DNA of 20,671 bases from Clostridiales bacterium (lineage in GTDB: Bacteria > Bacillota > Clostridia > Christensenellales > Aristaeellaceae), in the NCBI GenBank assembly GCA_004556395.1, contig SFHK01000043.1, forward strand, positions 1 through 20,671, given 5' to 3'. Every line of letters starts with the position of its first letter. Within the stretch, counting starts at the first letter, position 1. Shown one piece after another: positions 7,326-13,569 of the stretch. The notes below the pieces were generated by a model. It was not told where the DNA came from, did not search any database, and saw only the letters and a program-made list of their open reading frames with translations. The translations under genes were made by a program, and so were the position numbers.

Positions 7326-8066
7326 ATGAACGCAATCGCCGCTTATTCCGGCGCACTTCTTGAAACGCTGAACCGCGCATTCGACACGCAGGCGGACGCG
7401 CTGCGCGAGGGCGCGCGCCTTCTGAAGGAGGCCACGCTGGGCGGGCGCAACATCTTCGCCTTCGGCTGCAGCCACGCCATTCTTCCCATGCTTGAAATGT
7501 ATTACCGCACCGGCGGCATGGCCACGATCAACCCCGTGCGCGCGCCGGGGCTTTGTCTGGACGTTGACCCCGCCACGATGACCAGCGCCATGGAGCGCAT
7601 GCGCGACTACGGCCGCGTGATCGTGGACGGTCAGCCGCTGGGCGCGGGCGACGTGATCATCGTGCACAGCGTGTCCGGCCGCAACAGCGTGTCCATCGAC
7701 GTGGCGCTGCGCGCGAAGGAAAAGGGCGCGAAGGTCATCGTGCTTACGAACCTCGCCATGTCCCGCGCGGTCACCAGCCGCCACCCGGACGGCGTGAAGC
7801 TGTATGAGGTGGGCGACGTGGTGATCGACAACTGCGGCTGTCTGGGTGACGCGGCCATCGACGTGCCGGGCGTGCCGGAGAAGGTCGCGCCGACCTCCAC
7901 CGCCGTGGGCGCGGCGCTGATGAACGCCATGATGGCGCAGGCCGTGGCGGACATCGTGGACGCGGGCGGCGTGCCGCCGGTGTTCGTCTCCGCGAACGTG
8001 GACGGCGGCGACGAGCACAACCGCGAAATGCTGAAGCGATACGGAAGCCATATTTTCTATATGTAG
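7326..8066 (+). CDS. SIS-domain sugar-phosphate protein, UPF0309-like (first of two paralogs)
   Basis: The 246-residue protein is a single SIS (sugar isomerase) domain. It has a phosphosugar loop HSVSGRNSVSIDVA (about 115-128), KLYEVGDVVIDNC and a C-terminal FVSANVDGGDEHN, the signature of the UPF0309 family. Family members usually show GTGHSHM at the first loop; here it reads FGCSHAI, so the first histidine is replaced by cysteine. Likely role: isomerising, deaminating or ether-cleaving the phosphorylated sugar made by the upstream kinase. The exact reaction is unknown. Several in-frame ATGs exist. The ATG at 7326 is chosen because GGAGGG (7313-7318) stands 7 bases before it; the ATG at 7320 would be only 1 base away. 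It starts 2 bases after the kinase stop and 12 bases before its paralog. Confidence 0.82.
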   Translation: MNAIAAYSGALLETLNRAFDTQADALREGARLLKEATLGGRNIFAFGCSHAILPMLEMYYRTGGMATINPVRAPGLCLDVDPATMTSAMERMRDYGRVIVDGQPLGAGDVIIVHSVSGRNSVSIDVALRAKEKGAKVIVLTNLAMSRAVTSRHPDGVKLYEVGDVVIDNCGCLGDAAIDVPGVPEKVAPTSTAVGAALMNAMMAQAVADIVDAGGVPPVFVSANVDGGDEHNREMLKRYGSHIFYM

Positions 8067-8078
8067 GAGGGAACCATC

Positions 8079-8810
8079 ATGCTTCTTGAACGGTATCAGG
8101 CCCGCGTGGACGAGCTGCTTCGCGAGGTTCGCGAAACCCAGCGGGAAACCATCATCAAGGCCGGAAAGCTCATCGCCGACACCGTGGCGAATGGCGGCGG
8201 CGTGTTCCTCAGCGGCATCTGCCACTCCATCGAAAACGACGCCATCTATCGCGGCGGCGGCCCGATCTTCTACAAGCACTTCTCGTGGAGCCTGAACGTG
8301 GAGCAGCAGGGGCGCGAGCGTCCGACCGACGGCATGGACGCCAGCATGGAGGGTCTGGCCGCCTACGCGCTCAAAAAGAGCCGCATCCGCCCCGGCGACG
8401 TGCTGGTGGTCGGCTCCGTGTCCGGCCGCACGGCCAGCGTGGTCGATCTGGCGTATGAGGCCAAGAAGATGGGCGTGCACGTGATCGCGTTTATCTCCAT
8501 GAAGTACGCAACGCAGGTGGAGCCCGTTCATTCCTCCGGCAGGAAGCTGTATGAAATGGTCGATCTGGTAATGGACAACTGCGCGCCCGCCGCCGAGGGC
8601 ATGATGGATGTGGAGGGCATCGAAGCGCCCTACGCCGCGGCCTCCGGCATCGCCAGCGATTACATCCTGTGGAGCATGACCAGCGTGGCGGTGGACGAGC
8701 TGCTCGCGCGCGGCATTACCCCCGGCATCCTGAAAAGCGCCAATTTCCCCGGTGGGAACGACTATAACAAGACCGTCATTGAACCCCATTACGAAAAATA
8801 CGGCTGGTAA
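8079..8810 (+). CDS. SIS-domain sugar-phosphate protein (second paralog)
   Basis: The 243-residue protein is clearly paralogous to the gene before it. Shared blocks are GDVL-V-SVSGR, KLYE-VDLVMDNC, DVEGIE and a C-terminal SAN-PGGNDYN. The first loop reads SGICHSIENDA, keeping a histidine but changing the surrounding GTGHSHM consensus. The N-terminal helix (RYQARVDELLREVRETQ) matches the dimer-forming start of UPF0309-type SIS proteins. Family knowledge: SIS proteins act as dimers with active sites at the interface. Two adjacent, diverged copies therefore suggest either a heterodimer or two sequential steps. The ATG follows AGGAGGG. The operon continues 17 bases later. The reaction cannot be named from sequence. 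Confidence 0.8.
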   Translation: MLLERYQARVDELLREVRETQRETIIKAGKLIADTVANGGGVFLSGICHSIENDAIYRGGGPIFYKHFSWSLNVEQQGRERPTDGMDASMEGLAAYALKKSRIRPGDVLVVGSVSGRTASVVDLAYEAKKMGVHVIAFISMKYATQVEPVHSSGRKLYEMVDLVMDNCAPAAEGMMDVEGIEAPYAAASGIASDYILWSMTSVAVDELLARGITPGILKSANFPGGNDYNKTVIEPHYEKYGW

Positions 8811-8827
8811 ACAGGGAGGAAACGAGT

Positions 8828-9643
8828 ATGAACGTAGGAATCTGCATCCACCACGCTTCCGAAAACATGCGGCGGCTGATTGAAACCGCGGCGGAAAACG
8901 GCTTCCATCACGGCCAGCTGATCAGCTGGGAGCCCGCCAACTGGACGGACGAAAGCGCCGCCGAGATCAGCGCGCTCTGCAGGGAGCTGGACTTCACCAT
9001 CACCGCCTTCTGGTGCGGCTGGGTCGGCCCCAAGTTCTGGAACTTCACCGAGGGCCCGCAGACGCTGGGTCTGGTGCCCGTGGAATACCGCCACGCGCGC
9101 CTGAACAACCTGCTGGACGGCGCGGCGTTCGCCCGCAAGATCGGCGTGGAAAACGTCGTCACGCACATGGGCTTCATCCCGGCGCTGCCCTGCGACCCCA
9201 ACTACCCCGGCTTCCTCGCGGCGATCAAGTTCCTCGCGAACGAGCTTAAGAGGCACGGTCAGAACCTCCTGTTCGAAACCGGGCAGGAAACGCCGGTCAC
9301 GCTTCTGCGCCTGTTTGAGGACGTGGGCACGGACAATCTGTTCGTGAACCTCGACCCCGCGAACCTCGTGATGTACGGCATGGCGAACCCCGTGGACGCG
9401 CTGGACGTGTTCGGCGACTACGTGCGCGGCGTGCACGCCAAGGACGGCCTGTATCCCACCAACGGCCGCCATCTCGGCCCGGAGGTCAAGGTCGGCGCCG
9501 GCAAGGTCGACTTCCCGAAGCTGATCGAGGGACTCAGGGCGCACGGCTTCGACGGCTCGCTCACCATCGAGCGCGAAATCTCCGGTGAGCAGCAGCGCAT
9601 CGACATTCTGGACACGAAAGCATATCTGGAGGCGTTGATTTAA
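8828..9643 (+). CDS. Sugar phosphate isomerase/epimerase (xylose-isomerase-like TIM barrel)
   Basis: The 271-residue protein belongs to the AP-endonuclease-2/xylose-isomerase-like TIM-barrel family. Expected metal ligands at the ends of beta strands can be placed at E150 (LLFETGQET), D176 (NLDPANL), H203 (VRGVHAKDG) and E248 (LTIEREISG), with a further H113 in VTHMGF. The E/D/H/E set is intact, so a divalent-metal aldose-ketose isomerase or 3-epimerase is likely; the substrate is unknown. An aromatic-rich insertion (FWCGWVGPKFWNF, about 61-73) may shape the sugar pocket. The start is ATG with GGGAGG upstream. It lies 17 bases after the second SIS gene and 1 base before the oxidoreductase, with which it is probably coupled. 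Confidence 0.85.
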   Translation: MNVGICIHHASENMRRLIETAAENGFHHGQLISWEPANWTDESAAEISALCRELDFTITAFWCGWVGPKFWNFTEGPQTLGLVPVEYRHARLNNLLDGAAFARKIGVENVVTHMGFIPALPCDPNYPGFLAAIKFLANELKRHGQNLLFETGQETPVTLLRLFEDVGTDNLFVNLDPANLVMYGMANPVDALDVFGDYVRGVHAKDGLYPTNGRHLGPEVKVGAGKVDFPKLIEGLRAHGFDGSLTIEREISGEQQRIDILDTKAYLEALI

Positions 9644-9644
9644 T

Positions 9645-10604
9645 ATGTTGAAGGTCGCCATCGTGGGCTGCGGCGGCATCAGCCGCTCCCATCTGAACAG
9701 CTGGAAGCAGATTCCGGAGGCCAAAATCGTCGGCGCGTGCGACGTGCGCGCGGAAAAGTATCAGGTGTTCGTGGACGAGACCGGCTGCAATGGCTATCTC
9801 GATTTTTCCGCCATGCTGCGCAGGGAAAAGCCGGACATTGTGGACATCTGCCTGCCCACCTACCTGCACGCGGACTACGCCGTGAAGGCCTTAAAGCACG
9901 GCTGCCACGTGCTCACCGAAAAGCCCATCTCCCTCAGGATGCGCGACGTCGACCGCGTGTACAGCGCCGCCCGCAGGGCGAACCGCCGCGTGATGGTCGC
10001 GCAGGTGCTGCGCTTCTGGCGCGAGTATATGGCGCTGGCCGACGCGTACCATACCGGCCGCTACGGAAGGCTTCTGAGCGGCACCATGCTCCGGCTGGGC
10101 AACATGCCCAAATGGTCGTGGGATAACTGGATGCGCGACCCCGAGCGCAGCGGCCTTGTGCCGTTCGACCTGCACATCCACGACCTCGACTTCATCATCG
10201 CCACCTTCGGTTCCCCCAAAAACGTGGTCTGCGACCGCGCGCGCAACGAGCGGCAGGACTATATCCACGCCATCTACCACTTTGACGATTTCTTCATCGC
10301 CACCGAGGCCGCGTGGTTCGACTGCAAATATAAGTTCCAGAGCGGCTTCCGCTTCCAGTTCGAAAAGGCCGTGCTGGAATTCAAGGACGGCGAGCTGACC
10401 ATCTTCCACGACGACGACACCGAGGAAAAGCTGGCCGACGAGCCCACCGGCGAGGAAAACGGCATCAACCTGCCCAAGACCAACGCCTACTATAACGAGA
10501 TCCGCTACTTCACCGACTGCGTGCTCGCGGAAAAGGACTGCGACCGGGTAAAGCCCGAGGAACTCAAGGAAGTCCTCCGCCTGATCCGTAAGCTGGAAAA
10601 GTAA
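9645..10604 (+). CDS. Gfo/Idh/MocA-family NAD(P)-dependent sugar oxidoreductase
   Basis: The 319-residue protein starts with the dinucleotide loop VAIVGCGGISRSH (about 4-16). It has ACD at the end of the second strand, the family's catalytic lysine motif TEKP (91-94), and DLHIHDLDF with D175 and H179 matching the substrate-binding D-x-x-x-H. Family knowledge: these enzymes oxidise or reduce one hydroxyl or keto group of sugars or inositols, often paired with TIM-barrel isomerases as here. Such pairs commonly carry out oxidation, epimerisation and reduction through a keto intermediate. The ATG is 1 base after the previous stop, with GGAGG inside the upstream gene. It is the last gene of the operon and is followed by a terminator 12 bases later. 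Confidence 0.88.
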   Translation: MLKVAIVGCGGISRSHLNSWKQIPEAKIVGACDVRAEKYQVFVDETGCNGYLDFSAMLRREKPDIVDICLPTYLHADYAVKALKHGCHVLTEKPISLRMRDVDRVYSAARRANRRVMVAQVLRFWREYMALADAYHTGRYGRLLSGTMLRLGNMPKWSWDNWMRDPERSGLVPFDLHIHDLDFIIATFGSPKNVVCDRARNERQDYIHAIYHFDDFFIATEAAWFDCKYKFQSGFRFQFEKAVLEFKDGELTIFHDDDTEEKLADEPTGEENGINLPKTNAYYNEIRYFTDCVLAEKDCDRVKPEELKEVLRLIRKLEK

Positions 10605-10615
10605 GCCATTCCCCA

Positions 10616-10658
10616 ACCAAAAGCGAACCCCGCGGTCAGGCAGGGTTCGCTTTTTGGT
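10616..10658 (+). terminator. Rho-independent terminator of the kinase/SIS/oxidoreductase operon
   Basis: ACCAAAAGCGAACCC (10616-10630) pairs with 10643-10658 with one bulged base. The loop is 12 bases and there are five Ts in the descending arm. It starts 12 bases after the oxidoreductase stop codon and closes the five-gene unit. Confidence 0.8.
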
Positions 10659-10659
10659 A

Positions 10660-10976
10660 ATCCATCATCAGCCCTTTTCAGCCGTGCTGAAGACAAGGCG
10701 GCCGGCATTCGTGTGAAAATCTGCGGGAAATCCAAAAATCTTCGCGCAAATCGACACGAATATTTTTACCCATCCCTCAAAATGCGACAGGAACATCCCG
10801 TGCGCTGGATATGTCGTGCCTTATCGGGAATCTATAAACCCAGCTCCTTGTCAAAATACGGCAGCGCCGGCATGGTCAGGATACGACTTCGAATCATAAT
10901 CACGGTAAAAATCCGCCGCCAGGCAAATAATCTGCCTATCGAACTCCATATCCCGTCATCGTCCCTTTTATAAAAG
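10660..10976 (-). other. Intergenic stretch with possible decayed small gene
   Basis: On the minus strand an ATG at 10949 opens 32 codons including MEFDRQIICLAADFYRDYD, then stops at 10851-10853. A second frame continues from about 10888 with RILTMPALPYFDKELGL and stops at 10832-10834. Together they look like one small gene broken by a frameshift near 10885. I cannot name its family. The remainder of the stretch holds nothing I can support. Confidence 0.3.
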
Positions 10977-11000
10977 GAGAGCTGCCTCGCGGCAGCTCTC
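10971..11000 (-). terminator. Rho-independent terminator after the YitT-family gene
   Basis: A perfect 10-base stem (10977-10986 with 10991-11000) closes a 4-base loop and is followed on the minus strand by CCTTTTAT. It lies about 130 bases beyond the yitT stop. Between the two, GACGTGT (11033-11039) and ACACGTC (11050-11056) form another small inverted repeat without a T run. Confidence 0.7.
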
Positions 11001-11129
11001 GCCTGCTTCAACCGGTCAATTTTTCTTTTACCGACGTGTCGGAACCGTCACACGTCTCATTCGGTGAAACGGGAGTTTCCTCCCACCTGCAGTATATGCA
11101 AAGGCGCGCAAAATATCAACGGAATTTTT

Positions 11130-11990
11130 TCACGCCCGCTTCTTCGGCTGATATTGCATGTTGGACACGTTATAGATGGTGATAAACGCCTTCGGGTCTT
11201 CCCGGTTGATGAAGTTCATCAGCTTCTGGTATTCGCTTTTGTCCACGATGGTAATGATCTCCTCGTGCTTTTCCAGGTTGTACGCGCCGATGGCCTCATA
11301 AATCGTCGCGCCGCTATGCAGGTCGTGAATGATGAACTGCCTGAGCGCCTCTTTCTTCTCGGTGATGATGCACACGCGGCGCTTCCGGTTGTTGTCAAAG
11401 ATAAAATAATCCAGCACGATGCCGTTGAAGTACGTGCCGAGCACGCTCAGCACCACCGTCTTTTTGTCATACGCAAACGCCGCCGACAGCGCCACGCACA
11501 GCCCCGCCAGAGACATGGCCCTGCCGAGCTCCATGTGCAGATATTTGTTCATGATCTTCGCCACAATATCCAGCCCGCCGGACGACGCGTTGCGGTTGAA
11601 CAGGATGCTCAGCCCAACGCTGACCATCAGTATGTAGCAAAGCACGTCCAGCTCCTGACTGCCCGTCATGGAGACGAAATTCGGGAACAGCTTCTCGAAC
11701 ACCCACAGAAACAGCGGCAGCATCACGCTGGTGTACACCGTCTTTGCCCCAAACTCCCGGCCGCAGGTGAGAAATCCGATGATCAGAAGCACGACGTTCA
11801 GAATCATCGTGATGGCCGACAGCGGAAGCGGCACAAAGTTGGACAGCACGATGCCAAGGCCGGAAATGCTGCTGACGGACGTGTGGCTGGGCATCAGAAA
11901 AAAGTATACCGCCGCCGCGATAATCGCCACCGCCGCGGTCAGAACCAGCGCTTCCTTCATGACCTTTACGGAACCCCGCTTCGCGTTCAT
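11130..11990 (-). CDS. YitT-family integral membrane protein with C-terminal DUF2179 domain
   Basis: The 286-residue protein has about five or six hydrophobic segments in residues 11-185, including FNRNASSGGLDIVAKIMNKY, a conserved loop of YitT/YpjC/YvjA proteins. A soluble C-terminal domain of the DUF2179 type follows (about 205-280), with RVCIITEK, IHDLHSGATIYEAIGAY and the ending FITIYNVSNM. Function in the family is unknown. The frame is open for 56 more codons upstream, but the ATG at 11990 is chosen because GGGAGGAA lies 9 bases before it and the extension would run back through the promoter. It is transcribed alone, with its own promoter upstream and a terminator downstream. Confidence 0.88.
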   Translation of the reverse strand: MNAKRGSVKVMKEALVLTAAVAIIAAAVYFFLMPSHTSVSSISGLGIVLSNFVPLPLSAITMILNVVLLIIGFLTCGREFGAKTVYTSVMLPLFLWVFEKLFPNFVSMTGSQELDVLCYILMVSVGLSILFNRNASSGGLDIVAKIMNKYLHMELGRAMSLAGLCVALSAAFAYDKKTVVLSVLGTYFNGIVLDYFIFDNNRKRRVCIITEKKEALRQFIIHDLHSGATIYEAIGAYNLEKHEEIITIVDKSEYQKLMNFINREDPKAFITIYNVSNMQYQPKKRA

Positions 11991-12024
11991 CGTCCCCGTT
12001 CCTCCCAATCCCGATTTCCCGTCC

Positions 12025-12053
12025 ATCTTACCACAGCCCGACCCAAAACGCAA
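12025..12053 (-). promoter_or_regulatory. Promoter of the YitT-family gene
   Basis: On the minus strand TTGCGT (12048-12053) and TAAGAT (12025-12030) are separated by exactly 17 bases. The -10 ends 35 bases before the start codon. The same arrangement and much of the spacer recur upstream of the DUF4375 gene. Confidence 0.65.
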
Positions 12054-12077
12054 CGCCCCATCCGTCGCGCCGGGCAT

Positions 12078-12113
12078 GAAAAACCGACCCGCCGAATCTC
12101 GAACGGGTCGGTT
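12078..12113 (-). terminator. Rho-independent terminator of the DUF4375 gene
   Basis: AACCGACCCG (12082-12091) pairs perfectly with 12104-12113. On the minus strand the stem is followed by five Ts. It lies about 55 bases after the DUF4375 stop and immediately before the yitT promoter. Confidence 0.75.
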
Positions 12114-12166
12114 GAGAAAGATTCGCCCAATGTACACTCGCAATCCACATTCGGACATTGAAACCG

Positions 12167-12571
12167 CTATAATACCATCCTGTCTGCATATTCCTTCAAT
12201 GCGCGGTTGATTTCCTCTTCATTTTCAAAAAACACATCGTCGCACTGTTCCAGCGCGGCTTCCGCTTTCTCATCCGATTCCTTCTCGGTCAGCGCAAGGT
12301 ATGCCTGATATGCCTCCCGCAGATTTCCTTGCAGCTTTTCGGACAGGACGGTTTCCAGGCTCGCCATTTCCTTCTGCAAATCGCCCGTGTTTCCAACGTT
12401 GAGGAAATACTGGTCGTGCCCGCCGTTGTTGACCTCGCTCTGATAGGTCATCAGCTCCTGATAGGGCGATTCCGCGCGTTCTTCCTCCCACAGCGCCCAC
12501 ATTTTATTTTCTTTCTTCTGTTCGTCGGACAGCTCAGCTTTTTTCTTCCTGAAAAAACGCAAAAGGCTCAT
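12167..12571 (-). CDS. DUF4375 (DMP19-like) family protein
   Basis: The 134-residue cytoplasmic protein contains YQSEVNNGGHDQYFLNVGN (about 43-61), the conserved core of DUF4375/DMP19-like proteins. The function of the family is poorly known; DMP19 of Neisseria has been described as a DNA-mimic protein. The sequence is strongly acidic after a basic, lysine-rich start (RFFRKKK). The second half is helical and Glu/Ala-rich. The ATG follows GGGAGG by 10 bases, and a promoter (TTGCGG-17-TAAGAT) lies upstream. It has its own terminator, so it is probably a single-gene unit rather than part of the glycogen operon. Confidence 0.75.
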   Translation of the reverse strand: MSLLRFFRKKKAELSDEQKKENKMWALWEEERAESPYQELMTYQSEVNNGGHDQYFLNVGNTGDLQKEMASLETVLSEKLQGNLREAYQAYLALTEKESDEKAEAALEQCDDVFFENEEEINRALKEYADRMVL

Positions 12572-12604
12572 GCGATTAACCTCCCTGCCGTTTCGTTCCG
12601 CTCC

Positions 12605-12633
12605 ATCTTACCACAGGCCGCCGAAAACCGCAA
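12605..12633 (-). promoter_or_regulatory. Promoter of the DUF4375 gene
   Basis: On the minus strand TTGCGG (12628-12633) and TAAGAT (12605-12610) are separated by 17 bases. The -10 ends 33 bases before the start codon. The spacer ends in CCTGTGG, closely matching CTGTGG in the yitT promoter spacer. Confidence 0.65.
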
Positions 12634-12655
12634 CCGGCTTCATCCGTTGCTCCGG

Positions 12656-12694
12656 GCATGAAAAACCAACCCGCCGAGTTTCGGCAGGCCGGTT
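12656..12694 (-). terminator. Rho-independent terminator of the glycogen operon
   Basis: Arms 12664-12677 and 12681-12694 form a 14-pair hairpin with a 3-base loop in minus-strand RNA, using three G-U pairs. Five Us follow. In plus-strand RNA the same positions would be A-C or C-A mismatches, so the element acts on the minus strand. It lies about 55 bases after the last gene of the operon. Confidence 0.75.
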
Positions 12695-12747
12695 GAGGGG
12701 GTGCCGGGGGAGCGACGCGCCCCCGGCTTCCCCGGGGCAGGCATGTT

Positions 12748-13569
12748 TTACATGCCGATGGACTTCAGGTAGTCGATGGACATCTTACAGGCCTCCAGCG
12801 GCGTGCGGCCGACGGAGAGATCCTGCTCCACGATGAACCATTCCGCGCCGGACGCGAGACCGGCCTCGACGATCTCCGGAATGTTCTGGCAGCCGTGGCC
12901 GACGGGACGGAACTCGAACGCGATCTCGTCGGGCTTGGCGGAGGTATCCTCCATGCCGATCAGCGCGTAGGGAGTTTTGCCGCCCTTCACGCCCACATAG
13001 TCCTTCAGGTGCACCACCGGGCAGCGTCCGGCGTACTTCTTCACGTACTCGGCGGGGTTCTCGCCGGCGTACTTCACCCAGCAGGTATCGATTTCGGTCT
13101 TCAGCGTGCATGCGTCGACGGCTTCATAGAGGAAGTCCAGTCCGTACATGCCGGAAATCTTGGTGAACTCGAAATCATGGTTGTGGTACAGCAGCTGGAT
13201 GCCGGCCTCGCGGCACAGGCGACCGAACTTGTAGATGTTGCGGATGGTCTCGGCGAAGCGGGGGCCGCCGGGACGGCACTCGTCGTCGGTATAGGGCACG
13301 GCGATGTACTTGCAGCCGATGGCCTTATAGTCGGAAATGGTTTTGAACATATCCTTTTCGATTTCAGCCAGCGGCACGTGCGCGGAGATGGCCACAAGGC
13401 CGCTTTCCTCGAGCGCCTTTTTAATCTCGTCCACCGTGTAGTGATAGAATCCGGCAAACTCCACGCCGTCATAGCCCATTTCCGCGATTTTCTTCAGCGT
13501 GCCGAAAAGATCCTTCTCCGCGTCCTCGCGCGCGGAATAGATCTGATAGCCGATCATTGCCTTTTTCAT
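12748..13569 (-). CDS. Sugar phosphate isomerase/epimerase (TIM barrel) coupled to glycogen synthase
   Basis: The 273-residue protein is of the xylose-isomerase-like TIM-barrel family. Visible landmarks are GYDGVEFAGF (about 32-41), LLYHNHDFEF (127-135), EIDTCWVKYAG with D161, VVHLKDY with H187 and WFIVEQD with E248. These supply the expected metal and substrate ligands. It resembles the many IolE/hydroxypyruvate-isomerase-like proteins of Clostridia, and the substrate cannot be named. Its ATG overlaps the glgA stop in ATGA, and GGAGG lies inside the end of glgA, so the two are translationally coupled. This is an unusual partner for a glycogen operon. It is only distantly similar to the TIM-barrel protein at 8828-9643. 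Confidence 0.85.
   Translation of the reverse strand: MKKAMIGYQIYSAREDAEKDLFGTLKKIAEMGYDGVEFAGFYHYTVDEIKKALEESGLVAISAHVPLAEIEKDMFKTISDYKAIGCKYIAVPYTDDECRPGGPRFAETIRNIYKFGRLCREAGIQLLYHNHDFEFTKISGMYGLDFLYEAVDACTLKTEIDTCWVKYAGENPAEYVKKYAGRCPVVHLKDYVGVKGGKTPYALIGMEDTSAKPDEIAFEFRPVGHGCQNIPEIVEAGLASGAEWFIVEQDLSVGRTPLEACKMSIDYLKSIGM

Noticed and set aside
7305..8789. Very long antisense open frame (494 codons) opposite the SIS genes
   Set aside because: It is His/Ala/Arg/Val-rich with no domain, and it mirrors the GC-rich codon pattern of the real plus-strand genes.
11064..12161. 365-codon plus-strand open frame opposite the YitT gene
   Set aside because: It has shadow composition and crosses both a promoter and a terminator of the minus-strand genes.
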